NCBI GenBank assembly: GCA_022749755.1
Contig: CM040447.1
Location: 3,494,545-3,558,544 of the forward strand
From: Azadirachta indica
Taxonomy: Eukaryota; Streptophyta; Magnoliopsida; Sapindales; Meliaceae
Direction: 5' to 3'
DNA: 64,000 bases
Part shown: in pieces, positions 21,660 to 33,468 of the stretch
Position numbering within the stretch: the stretch's first letter is position 1
Layout: each line of letters starts with the position of its first letter
Notes under the pieces: generated by a model
The model's input: only the letters and a program-made list of their open reading frames with translations
What the model was told of the DNA's origin: nothing
The model's database searches: none
Program-made: the position numbers and the translations under genes

Positions 21660-23115
21660 CATGACAAAGGGCCATTATCTGTGATGGGAGACTGGTGCAG
21701 AAGCAAGAATGATGGCATAGGTAGCCTCGACTCACCCTCTAATGAGCTAGGGAACCTTCATACTATTGCATAAAGTAGGTAAGAAAGTCCATCCAGACAA
21801 AATGTGGCTTCTCGCGTGTGACACAAAATTCAAAGAAGGTGGACTTGGAGAATCAGGTCCAAATGTTATTACAGTAAAACGAGGAACTAGTGTAGCAAGT
21901 CAAAGATTTGCAGTCTCAAGTAGAATGAGATGAAAAGAAGAGGAGACAGATGAATGCCATAACGTAGGTGTGGAAGGGCACCCATCGTGGATCTATAAAA
22001 CCTGTGAGAAAAAGAAACATAATAGCTAGTAGAGTCAGCGCAGTCCTGTCACCATTGTTTATAGGTAGAATTGAAAAGGGATGGCTGTGTTGCAGGGAAA
22101 GCCAACCTAAGGGTGAAAGATATAGGCATTACAGTATAGACTTATTGCTACAGTAGGTGCGATAGGGTGAATCTCATAGCCACGAAGGCTAGGTTCCAAA
22201 GGTGGCGATGAGAGAGGGAGGCACGGATATTATGCACGTTAATCCCTAGATCCAAGTGTGGGACAAACATACGCTCGACATGGATGCAAAGGATGGCCCC
22301 TATGCAAACCTCGCATGACTAGGCAGCATGTAGCAGATGATGCAGACAACCCTACTTCTAGTATGTGGAACTGCATAAGGCAATTAGAGGAAATGATAGT
22401 GAGTTTACAGGGGATAGCTGAAGAGTCACATCAATAGGGGGATTCTTTGATACAACTTGATTCTCTATTCATGGCATGCATTTAGTGAGAGCAACTGCCT
22501 TGGAATTTCACTATGCCACAGCTATAAGCATATACAGGATATATAGACCCATCACTATATCTACTCCCATATCGAGAACTAATAAAGGTACAAGGAGTTA
22601 TAAAAGATGTCATGTGTAAACTTTTTTCTTTGACCTTATAGGGCTTTTTAGAAGATGGTACGAGAAAATAAATCCCAAAAGTATTAGTTCATTCTCTCAC
22701 CTATGTATAGGTTCGTGAACTGTTGCCATGGCACCAAAGAGCAAGAGAGAGATCTTGTCACTCTCTTCGCCATAAAGTAAGGGGAAGAAGAGACCAATGA
22801 GGCATTTATACGGCATTTCCACCGTGCCATAATTTAGTTAGAAGTGTACAATGATCTTAATACCTTGAAGGCATTGGCGCACAACACTAGAACGAGACAA
22901 CTATGTGGTCATTTGGAGATTTTCCCTCCAAGACTTATATCGAGGTGCATGAATAGGCACAAAACTTCATTGAGACTAATGCTCATGAAGTAGAGAAGTT
23001 AATAACATAGCACATTAAGAGTAAGCTAAGAAGGGAGAAGGAAAGTCTTTCCAAACGCCAAGATGACAGTGGCAAAAGAAGAATTCTATGTGTCAACCTC
23101 AATAGAGCACCGATA
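21660..23115 (+). pseudogene. gag region of the Tat-type element
   Basis: Broken frames show gag-like wording between about 22,560 and 23,100, e.g. LPYRELIKVQGVIKDVMCKL, AFIRHFHRAI and EVYNDLNTLKAL after shifts. Stops are frequent. Sequence before 22,500 is not clearly coding. Confidence 0.5.
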
Positions 23116-23289
23116 CCGACATTGCAACCTCAGCCTTAACTCAAGGTAATAGGCCATGATGCAAATCCCTTAAAGACCATAGGGGAAAGAACCAAGAAAA
23201 GAAGAATCGAGGGCCAGAATGTTTACCACCCTAGTCATGTTTGAGGATACGAGGGGAGTCAACGTATCTCATGATAATGCTTTCGTGGC

Positions 23290-23620
23290 AAGTTTGGATG
23301 CGGCAAGAAGACACATGTCCTAGATGTTTGTGGACATGGGAAGTTTGATGGACATCCTTTCCAAGCATAACGTGGATAGATTAGATGTTAAGGGCATCAC
23401 GTTAGATAAAGTGCTGACATCGTTGGTTGATTTTTTTGAGGCTAGCGTATGGCGAATGGAAATGTTCTTATTGCTAATTAAAGTGGGAGAAAGGGTGAAC
23501 TCATTGACGGTAATGATAAAATATGTGGTAGTCAACCAACCTAGTCCCTATAATGTAATCCTAGATTGCCTTTTTATGGTAATGACAAAGCGTATGTATC
23601 CCTCTATTATGTAAAGTTGA
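23290..23620 (+). pseudogene. Gypsy protease
   Basis: The frame carries VDMGSLMDIL, in which the catalytic triplet Asp-Thr-Gly appears as Asp-Met-Gly. It is followed by VVVNQPSPYNVILDC, the conserved 'YNVILG' end of the Tat protease. The altered active site and later stop point to an inactive relic. Confidence 0.75.
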
Positions 23621-23663
23621 AGGTACTGACAAAAGATGTCGTTATCACTGTCCGTAAGGATTA

Positions 23664-25130
23664 ATGTGCAACAAGAAGTTATTGTATAATGGCTTACTGA
23701 GAAGCGTTGTAAGTTATAGACCCACCGCAAATTCTAGGCAACACCTGCTAGAGGTAACTCGAGAGAAGGATGAGACTCTAAAGATAGACTTTCGGCTATC
23801 TTATACCATTTTTGAAGAGGATTCCACCAAAGTCATAAAGACAAGTGCCGCAATAAAAGAGTCACTTTATTGGATGTTAAGGGCTTTTCTTAAAAAGTAT
23901 ATAGACATGTTTATATGGAAATATGCTGATATGTCAAGCATCAATCCGATCTTAGCCTTTCATCGACTCAATATCCAACCATATTTCAAATTGGTCGTAC
24001 ACCATTAGCATCTATTTAATTAGGAGCGATATGATGCCATAGGGGAAAAAGTAGAGAAATTCCTTAAGGCCTATTTCATCAGAGAGGTTAATTATACAGA
24101 GTCGTCAAATATAGTGCTAGTAAAGAAGCTTAACAAGAAGAGCAGGATGTGTGTAGACTTTATTGATCTAAATAAAGTTTGTCCAAAGGATGGCTTTTTC
24201 CTATCACCTATTGATAGCTCATCGATGCCACAAGGGGACACAAACTCTTTAGCTTTATGGACACTTTTTCAGATACAATTAGATCACTATGCACCTGACA
24301 AATAAGGAGAAAATAGCCTTTATTACTAATAAGGGCCTCTATTGTTACAAGTTAATGTTATTTGGGCTGAAGAATGCCAATGCTACTTCCCAGAGACTAG
24401 TAAATGACTATTTCGAAATTAAATTGATCATATAATAGAGTTATATGTTGATGACATGTTAACAAAGTCGTAGAAAGCTATATATCATCTGGCCCATATG
24501 AAAGCCACTTTCGATGTATTGCGAAAAGCAGACATAAAACCGAACCTGGAGAAATGTGTGTTTGGTGTCACGATTGAAAAATTCTTAAGATTTATTGTGA
24601 ATCATCACGGTATAGGAATGAATCCCAACAAATCCAAAGCCATTCTCAATATTTGACTGCATGGAATGTGAATGAGATTCAATAATTATCGAGAAAGATT
24701 GTAGCACTAAATTGTTTTGTCTTTAGGGCAACTAATAAATGCCGTCCCTTCTTGAAAGCCTTGAAGCAAGGAAATCTATGAAGTAGATAGAGGAATGCGA
24801 GAATGCTTTTATGTTGCTAAAGGAATATTTGGCAAGTTGCTAGTTTTGTCAAAACCGCTTAGCAAGGGATGATTGTTTCTTTACCTCGCCATTTCAAGTA
24901 TGGCAATTAGCTCAATACTGATATGAGAGGAGGAAAACATGCAAAAGACCAGTATATTACACTAGTTACACATTGTTGAATATGGAGACGCATTATCCAA
25001 TGGCAGAAAAGCTGCCTCTGTCTTTGGTCTTTGCATTACAATAATTGTGGCCATATTTCCAAGAGCACACCATAATGGTACTCACCAACTAACTATTATA
25101 GTAGATCCTATAAAAGATGGATATGTAAGG
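23664..25130 (+). pseudogene. Gypsy reverse transcriptase and RNase H
   Basis: The start is recognisable by AFLKKYIDMFIWKYADM and RLNIQPYFKLV. The fingers motif is MCVDFIDLNKVCPKDGF (24,140-24,200) and the catalytic box is ELYVDDML (about 24,440-24,465). RNase H residues follow from about 24,850, with ETHYPMAEKLPLSLVFA at about 24,985-25,035. Several stops and frameshifts break the frame. Confidence 0.75.
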
Positions 25131-25179
25131 ACAAGTAACTCACTGGGCATTAGAATAGATGAAATTTGACATCAATGTC

Positions 25180-25760
25180 TAGCCACGCATGGCTATTAAA
25201 AGACAAGCCATCACCAATTTCATAGCTGAATTCATCAATGGCCAAAGGGGAATGGGCGCTATGGTGAAGGGTGGAATACAAGAATTACGGCCAGGCATAG
25301 ACAAGAAAACACTATCGACTGGGTACTTTACGTTTATGGCTCATCAAATTTTCAAGGAAGTAGTTATGAAGTGGTGCTAACCAACCTAAAAGGTGACAAG
25401 ACTAATGTATTCTGAGATTCCTTTTCAAAGCCTCAAATAATAAGGCGCAGTATAAAGCTTTAATTACAGGGATGAGGTTGGCAAAACATTTGAGGGTTGT
25501 AAAATTAAAAATCAAGATTGACTCCCATTTAGTGGTGAATCAAGTAAAGGGGATTTACCAAGCCAAAGAGGAGCACATGCAAGTGTATATACAAAACGTT
25601 AAAGAGTGGTTTAGCAGATTCAATATGGTAGAGATTGAGCAAATACTATGAGAATAAAACTCACTAGCAGATATGCTCGCTATATTTGTGGTAGCAGAAA
25701 ATAATAACTGGAGTTCTGTCCCTATAGAACGCTTGAAGGTTCCTAGTATCTCCCAGACAG
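25180..25760 (+). pseudogene. Second RNase H-like domain (aRNH)
   Basis: Reads damaged versions of the WxLxVDGSSN-type start near 25,318-25,345, then ASNNKAQYKALITGMRLAKH and VVKLKIKIDSHLVVNQVKGI. The better-preserved copy at 39,301-39,330 reads WVFHVDGSSN. This domain marks Tat-lineage elements. Confidence 0.65.
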
Positions 25761-25839
25761 ACCCATGGAAGTTGCTTAGGTAGCAATGGAGAAAATATGG
25801 ATGGATGACATTCAATTATATTTGGAGAAGAGAGATACA

Positions 25840-26900
25840 CTGACTAACAAGTTGGAAGTTGATAAGCTAAGGTATAAGGCATCGTGGTACACTTTGATTG
25901 ATGAGGTTTATGTAGTCGTAGATTCTTTCTCCCTTATTTTAAGTGCATAAAGACTAAGGGTGTAGAGTATGTGCTGAAAGAAACCCATGAAGGAATCTGT
26001 AGAGACTATTTGGGGGAAAGAACATTGGCATAAAAAGCATTACGACAGTGATACTATTGGCCCATTATGAGGAAGAATGAAAGGGAATTCGCAAGGATAT
26101 GTGAGCAATGCCAAAATATCGTAAACATATTGAGATAGCCCTTACTTTTTATTCAATGAGGAGTGGATTTGATCGAACCACTACCAATAGGGAACAAACA
26201 AGTCAAATACGCTATAGTGATAATCGATTATTTCATCAAATGGGCCAAAGTAGAGCCATTATCCTCTATCACGGAAGCAAAAATGACAGAGTTCATTTGG
26301 AAAACTGTTATTTACAAATTCAAAATACCTAATGCCATCATCATCGACAACGATAAGTAATTTGACAGCACTAGATTTTGAACCTTTTGCGAAAATTTGG
26401 GGAGTGGTCACCAATTTTCCTCCCATACACATCCAAAGACCAACAGACAAGTTAAAGCAACCAACAAGATTATAAAGCACTGCTTCAAGACAAAGTTAGA
26501 GGGAAGAAAAGAGATGTGGGTAGAAGAATTATCGCAAGTGCTATGGGCACAAAAAAAATGCGACGATGTTCTATAAGGGAAACATCATTTGTAATTACTT
26601 TCGGTATCATAGCACTTGTCTCTATAAAAATAGCTCACTGCCATTTAGGACTTAAGCCTTTAACAAAGAAGAAATCGATATCGTCATTATAGAGAGATTA
26701 AATGTTGTATAGGAGGTCAGAGACCTAGTATAGATATGACTAGCAGTCCGTAGAAACCAAGTAAAATGATACTACAATAAGACTATAAAAGAAAGGAGGT
26801 TCCGAGATGGAGATTCGGTATTAAGGAAAGTTACACTAAACACATAGAAGCTCAAGGATGGATGTCTGGGTCCTGTACAGAGTGACTTAATGTATTTGAT
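25840..26900 (+). pseudogene. Gypsy integrase
   Basis: A zinc-binding region is partly visible (RDYLGERTLA). The core has VDLIEPLPIGNKQVKYAIVI, IDYFIKWAKVEPLSSITEAK, IIIDNDK and TDRQVKATNKIIKHC-like words. The end reads ARRNQVK-YYNKTIKERRF. In the core frame the first catalytic Asp is visible, but stops separate the pieces. Confidence 0.75.
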
Positions 26901-27080
26901 TGGAACTTATGCCGATATTACTCATGGAACTATTAGGAAAGTGCACGACTCTATGATATGGAAAGGGAAGTCACTATATACTCTGTGATAGCTTTGTATA
27001 AATCTCTGCTAAAATTACTGGCAAAGAGTGCCAATCCAAGAAAAATGATGAATCTTCATGTGCTGTATTATTCTTACGAG

Positions 27081-27297
27081 GTATATCTTGGCTTAACCCA
27101 CTACAACGATATTTTGAGTTTGTCCAAATGCCAATATGATATCTCATGTATATTTTGGCTTAACCTACTGCAATGATATTCCGAGTTCGCCTTAATGCCA
27201 ATACGATACCGTAGGTGTACCTTGGCTTAGTTGCCCACCACGATATTCCAAGTTCGCCTTAATGCCAATCTGACACCATAGGTATCTTGGCTTGATC
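27081..27297 (+). repeat. Tandem repeat, 67-bp period, 3.2 copies
   Basis: Copies begin at 27,081, 27,148, 27,215 and 27,282, exactly 67 bases apart, each starting gt-t-c/tttggctta and containing 'cgatatt--gagtt' and 'aatgccaat'. Copies differ by roughly 10-20%. The array lies downstream of integrase in the Tat-type element. Confidence 0.9.
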
Positions 27298-27350
27298 GAT
27301 TGTGTGCGCAAAAGAAGTTAATAGTTCGCCTTGGTCAGGATCATTGCTGG

Positions 27351-27408
27351 GCTAGCCCAACAGGTAAAATCACCACTGAGCTAGCCCAACAGGTAAAATC
27401 ACCACTGA
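27351..27408 (+). repeat. Perfect tandem duplication, 2 x 29 bp
   Basis: 'gctagcccaacaggtaaaat'-type unit at 27,351-27,379 repeated without change at 27,380-27,408. The perfect identity suggests a recent event. Confidence 0.9.
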
Positions 27409-27506
27409 GACAAAACTTCAGGCTTTTATAACTAAGTATTACCTTCATGTGTGTGAACACATAATATTTCTATATGGATGTCACCCTCCTTGGTAGCAAT
27501 GAATAG

Positions 27507-27613
27507 TTGAAGTATGTGCACCATACTGCCCTGAGAAAAATATTGCAGACATTCTTGGTAAGAGTGCTCACATTTGGCATGAGTGTCTGATTCATTCTCT
27601 GATAAAATATTAA
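27507..27613 (+). pseudogene. ECA1/DD11-like gene fragment, copy A
   Basis: Only the last 33 codons survive (from 27,512), reading CAPYCPEKNIADILGKS and HIWHECLIHSLIKY, then TAA. The upstream part is replaced by the end of the gypsy element. The HEC motif with the last conserved Cys is retained. This is the first copy of the cluster in window order. Confidence 0.85.
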
Positions 27614-30113
27614 ATAGTTTGCTTTAATCTATAATGTAAACTTGATTGAAAATTTGAAGAGAATAACATTAACTTTATGCATTTAAGATTTTTCACAAGT
27701 ATGAGTATTAATTAATAACTATTCATATAAATTGCTCTTCTATTTTGATGACTTGCGTTTTTAACATATCCAAACCTTCTCTAATAAAATTTTCTTATCT
27801 TTAAAACTTATGATCCGCATGTTTTATTCATTGATGCAAAGCCACTAAGTAGTTCTATAAGAATTATGAATTTGATTATACACCCAAATTCAGTGCAGAA
27901 AAAAGTAAACGAACTGACAAACCTAGCAATGCATTGAAGAAATATACCAATAGCAACATTTTTCTTTCAATTGTATGTATACTATATTATGCATTTCATA
28001 TTCATTTCATTAAAAATGAATCGTTTTTTATTTGATTAATATACATTGGTTTTCATTTCTTTAAACGGCTTATATTACATTGCATAATATTTGAATAGAA
28101 AGTTTGATTTAAATTCAATGGATGGAGTTAGAAAATATAACATTGAAAAGTACATAGTCGATTTCGTTTGTCATTCAATTTATGAAAATATTAAACTATG
28201 AATAAAAATTTTTTTTTTATTCTTAGTATTTTTGATATACAAATATATATTTACAATAATATTTCAAAATTGATTTCATATTTAAAAATAGTAAAGATAT
28301 ATTAGACATAAAATTTAAAAATAATAAAAATTAATATATGCTTTTAATATGTATTTGTTATAATAGAATGATATATAAATACTTAAACACTAACTTTGAA
28401 ATAATATTCCTCAAAAATTTACTTTAGCAGGATTGTACGACTTAAATTATTCAAGCCTTACTATTAAAATAAACAACTAAACTGTTATTTTTTAGTGTTT
28501 AACTCTAATCCTAAAGTATTTACTAAATAGCAAATTTTTTTTTTATTGTTATCCAAGCAAAGATTCCAATCTTCCAACTTCTCAAAATCATGAAGGCTTT
28601 ATTGATCCAACCTACTAAATTGTATATTCAATATACAAATTATTAATGATGAGAGATGAGCTGTCAACTTGGTGAACATAACAATTTCAGTTTTATAAAT
28701 ATAAATTGTAATTTTTTCGAAGTTAGGAAAAAAAAATTTTGACTTTTGTATTTGAAGTAGAGTGGGTGTAATTTCATACCTCCGAATTTTACCTATTGGG
28801 CTTTCGAGTTTGTGTAAAACCAAATTTGGTGGATCGAACAAGATAATCCCAACGTCCAAATTTCTAGAAAATTTGAATTTTATGTCCACATTAGATAGAA
28901 AGGACTAATAACAACAAGCTTTTCTAAATTTCTCTAGAGAAACTAACATAAAACTATTTGGAAAAAGCCTTACACATTTGAAAATTTTATTACATATTTT
29001 AGGAGTGTATTCAAAGCATTTTGAGCTTATAATTGCTATTCACTCTACTTCCAATGCACTTTAATTTTAGACTTGTATATCAACATTTTGAAGGATTTAT
29101 TGAGAATTTATATTGATTAATTATTAATTGTTTATGAAATTCATTTTGTAAATATTAATTATAAGAATATTGAAAAGTGTGGAGTCTCTTGTTATGTGTA
29201 GGTGACACTTGTCCAAACTCACTTCCTGTAGGATTTATGTGACACTTGTTCAAAATCTTTTGTTGTAAGGTTTAAGTGACAGTCAAAATTCACTTATGCT
29301 ATAGAGATTTATTTGACACTTCAACTCGATCAGAGGTCTTCAAGGACTAGAGATCGAAATTAAAAAAATAATCAACGCGGTTAGCTTGGAAGGCCAAAGT
29401 ACACTGAACCACGTAAAAATATTGTGTTTCATATCTCTCTCCATATCTATCTCTTTATTTATAATTGTATTTATAGTTCTTAAATGCATTTGATCATGCA
29501 CTTAGAGTGTAATTTGTTATTATTTAGATATTGATGATTACAATAGTGTGTTAAATTTTTGTTTTACACAATAGAGGATTTGAATTATGTAATATTGAAG
29601 TTGGGAAATATATTACTATAAGACTCAATGCACTCTCTCTTAGGCTGCCTAGTGGTATGTTCATCACCATCATTGATTATACAAAAAAATAAAACAATAA
29701 ATACTAAGAATTTTTAAATAGATTAATTATTTTCAGTATTTAATAGGTTCATTTAAAAAATATTACAAAATTTAAAAATTTAACCAAGTTTTTTAATAAG
29801 TAGGATCCTACCTCAAAAAGGTGGGATATCACCAAACTATAATTTTTCCCCAAATAAATTAAGGAGCCAAACTAATGAAAAGCCAGTCAAAATATGTGAG
29901 AGAAATTCACTACTTTTAGAGTTTAACGAGGCAACTTTGTTTATTTCTAATTGATCACTTTACTGGGAAAGAAAAATAAAATGTTAATCTCTATTTCTAA
30001 ATGAATTGGATAATTATATAGTTTGGAGACCTTAGGTTATAAAGAATTATTATATAAAAGAGCATGTTCCAATACTATATTTTATTCGAAGAACTATCCC
30101 TTACACAAATAGC
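27614..30113 (+). repeat. Cluster unit flank, A to B
   Basis: Non-coding flank of the ~3 kb unit, collinear with the flanks of the other copies. Landmarks include 'acaagtatgagta' after the gene, the 'acaaagattccaatcttccaa' block at 28,557, 'attttaggagtgtattcaaagcatttt' near 28,995, the doubled 'gtgacacttgt' at 29,202 and 29,239, and a promoter block ending in a TATA sequence near 30,050. No gene. Confidence 0.85.
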
Positions 30114-30434
30114 ATGGTAGGCATGGAGATCCAATCTTTCAAGACATCTATTTTACTTTTTAGTGTCATGTTCTCATCAATTCTCGTGGCAGCTAAAGAT
30201 CTTGTGCCTTTACCTCTACTACAATAGGAAACTCACGAATTTCTTGAATATTGTGGAACTAAGTTAAAACCTGTATGTGGCCAAGCTATCGAAGTAAGGG
30301 TATACAAGCGTTATGATGTATCTGGTGAATTTTGCTAGCAACTTATAGCTCAAGGATGGGCATGCCATGATAAGCTTGCTAGGAGTGGTCATGTTTGGCA
30401 TAAGTGTCTAATTCATTCTCCAATAAAACATTAA
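30114..30434 (+). pseudogene. ECA1/DD11-like pseudogene, copy B
   Basis: Signal peptide and domain are recognisable (MEIQSFKTSILLFSVMFSSI from 30,123). Codon 35 has become TAG (CAATAG, after LPLLQ), and a second TAG replaces the codon after GEFC, which also shows one of the paired cysteines lost (CC to FC). A 51-base in-frame deletion removed 17 codons between KL and AR, with CTTG on both sides. The C-terminus HKCLIHSPIKH is kept. The same early stop and the same deletion occur in the copy at 43,511. Confidence 0.9.
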
Positions 30435-33015
30435 ATAGTTTACTTTAATCCATAATGTAATAAGCATGAAATTCAAAAGAGTATAATATTAACATTATGC
30501 ATTGAAGATTTTTCACAAGTTTGAGTAATACTTAATAACTATTTGTACAAATACTTCTTCTACTTTGATGACTTGTGATTTGAATGTATCCAAGTCTTTT
30601 CTAACAAAATTTTCTTGTCTTTAAAACATATGATCCACCTGTTAGTATCATTGATGATAAGCCACTACATAATTTTGTGACAATTAGGCATTTGATTATA
30701 TACCCAAGTTAAGTGAAGAAAAAAGTAAATAAACTGACAAACCTACTAGTTGAAGAAATATACCAATAGCAACATTTTTTTCTCAATTGTACAAATTCTA
30801 TATTATGGATTTTAATTTCATTTCATAAAAAATGAATTGTGTTTTTTATTTGATTAATATATAATGATTTTCGTATTGTTAAACAACTTATATTGAATTT
30901 TAAAATATTTAAATAGAAAGTTAGATTTAAATTCAATCAAACAAAAGAAATGGAGTTAAAAAATATAGCATTAAAAATTATATAGTTGATTTCGTTTCTC
31001 ATTCAATTTTTGAAAATATTAAAATGTGATTGGTTTTCATCCATAGTACTTTTGATATACAAAAATATATTTGACATAATATTCGAAAATTGATTTCATA
31101 TTTAAAGAAGATACATTGGATATAATATTTATAAATAATAAAAACTACTACATGCTTTTAGTATGTACTTGCTAAAATATGATGATATATACGTGTTTAA
31201 ACACTACCCTTGAAATAATATTCCTCAAAATTTATTTTGGAAGGATCGTATAACTTAAATTACTCAAACCTTACTATTACAATAAACAACTGAAATGTTA
31301 ATAAGTGTTTAACTCTAATCCTAAGGATTTAGTAAATAGCAGAGTTTTTCTTTATTGTTTTTTGTACAAAGATTCCAATCTTCCAAAAGCCAAAAAGCAT
31401 GAAGTCTCTATGGATCCACTGTCCTAAATTTGTATATTCAATATGCAAAATGTTATTGACGAGGAAAGAATCATCAACTTGGTAAATATAACAATTTCAA
31501 TATTGCAAATGTAATTTTTAATTTTGTCAAAGTTGGAAAAAAAAATTTGACTTTCGAGTTTGAAATAGAACGAGTGTAGATTTGATCCTCTGAATTTTAC
31601 CTATTGGGCTTTTGAATTTGCATAAAACTAAATTAGTTGGATCGAACCAGATAATCCTAACATCCAAATTCGTAGAAAATTTGAATTTTAAGCCCACTAA
31701 TAAGTGCAACTAGCTTTTTTAATTTTCTTTATCAATACCCGTGCAAAATGAGTCGTAAAAAGCCTTACACATTTGAAATTTTTGTTACACATTTTAGAAG
31801 TGCATTCAAAGCATTTTGAAACTTGCTAGTCACTCCATTTTGAATGCAAGATACTTTTAAACTTGTATATCAACTTTTTGGGAGATTTAGTGGGAGATTT
31901 TATCGATCAATTATTAATTCTACACAAATTTATTTGTAAATATCAATTATAAGAGTAACAAATAGTATGCAATCTCTTATTAAGTGTAAGTGACGATTGT
32001 TCAAAATTATTTGTTGTAAGGTTTAAGTGGTACTCGAAATTCACTTTTGCTACAAAGATTTATATAGTACTTAACCTTGATCAGAGGTCTTCGAGGATTG
32101 AAGATGGAATTTAATAAAATCATTAGCATGTTAGCTTGGAAGCATGGATGTCGGCCAAAGTACACTGAACAACATAAAAATATCGTGATTCATATCTCTA
32201 TATCTCTATCTCGTTGTTTATAATTGTACATATAGTTGTTAAACGCGTTTGATCATACAGTTAAAGCCCTAATTTGTTGTTATTTACATATTGAGTATTA
32301 CAATAGCGTGTTGAATATATCATATTATAAAATAAATGATTTGAATCTTTTAATATTGAACTTGGGATGTATGTTAGTTTCTTCAATTACAAAACACTCA
32401 ATCTACTCCCTTTTGGGTTGCCTTGTTATATGTTCACCACCGTCATTGAAAATACAAAACATAAAATAAAATAAATATGAAGAATTTTAAATAGATTTTT
32501 TTTGGTATTTATAGGTTCATTTAAAAAAATAATAAAATTTAAAACATTAACAAGGTGTTTAAATAGGTAGGATCTTATAAAAAAAAGTGGGATATCACCC
32601 CTATAATTATTCACTAAATAAACTAACGGGCCCAACTAAAGAAATGCCATTTAAAACATAGAAGAGCCATTCACTACTTTTATAGTTTAACGAAGCAACT
32701 TTGTTCATTTCTAATTGTTCACTTAATTGGGAAAGAAAAATAAAACTCTAATCACTACTTCATGTTGAATTTGACAATAATATAGTTTAGAGACATTACG
32801 TCATAAAGAATTATTACATATTAGGTTAGTGAAAATAAAAACACTAATCCAATCCTTAAGCACAAAGGTTTAAATTCAATGCATTTAATTATTAAAATAA
32901 ATAACCTATAATATCTTTAACTTCAAATAGATGAGCTTAATAAAAACATCATTTACCATGTTCTTAATACGTTTTAAAATCATAAAAACATTGATATACC
33001 ATAATATAAAAGAGT
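30435..33015 (+). repeat. Cluster unit flank, B to C
   Basis: Collinear with the other unit flanks, including 'attttagaagtgcattcaaagc' near 31,791 and the TATA block at about 33,003. An extra promoter-proximal segment (32,820-33,000, 'attaggttagtgaaaataaaaa' onward) is present here and before copies at 36,149, 48,376, 50,620, 54,983 and 58,036, but missing before B and the 43.5-kb copy. Confidence 0.85.
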
Positions 33016-33468
33016 ATGTTCCAAAACTTTACATTTTATTCGAAAAGCAATCCCTCAAAAAACACTAGCGACAAAACATATAAAAATAGCTTGGTTGGTA
33101 CGGAGATCCAATCTTCCAAGACATCCATTTTGCTTTTTAGTGTATTTGTCATACTCTCATCAATTCTCGTGGCAGCTAAAGATCTTATTCCTTTACCTCT
33201 ACTATCAAAGTAAACTCACGATTTTCTTGAGTATTGTGGATCTAAGTTAAGACCAGAATGTGGCAAGGCTATCGAAGAGAGTGTATACAAGCATTATAAC
33301 CTATCTGGTGAATGTTGCTAGCAACTTATAGCTGAAGGATGAGCTTGCCACGATAAGCTTGCGCAAGTAACTGCACCATACTACCCTGAGAAAAATTTTG
33401 CGGACATTCTTGGTAGGAGTAGCCATGTTTGGCATAAGTGTCTTATTCATTCTCCAGTAAAACATTAA
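33016..33468 (+). pseudogene. ECA1/DD11-like pseudogene, copy C
   Basis: The usual start codon is ACG (GTEIQSSKTSILLF), though an in-frame ATG exists upstream at 33,016 in what is leader sequence in other copies. A stop (TAA) follows PLPLLSK, a TAG replaces the codon after GECC, and a TGA replaces Trp in GWACH. The remaining domain, with all six Cys codons, is still readable to TAA at 33,466-33,468. Overall it is closest to the intact 54,983 copy and shares its flanks. Confidence 0.9.

Larger units (their letters stand above)
20751..27507 (+). mobile_element. Degenerate Ty3/gypsy element, Tat lineage
   Basis: The element has a 5' LTR, a primer binding site, then gag, protease, reverse transcriptase, RNase H, a second RNase H-like domain and integrase in gypsy order. 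A tandem-repeat region lies after integrase. No 3' LTR matching the 5' LTR is seen. The element instead meets a gene-cluster fragment at about 27,507. Many stops and shifts are present throughout. The extra RNase H domain between the first RNase H and integrase points to the Tat (Ogre/Retand-like) lineage. Confidence 0.8.

Noticed and set aside
27081..27408. Regular repeats considered as a CRISPR array
   Set aside because: The 67-base copies are contiguous without spacers and lie in a plant retrotransposon. The window is eukaryotic.
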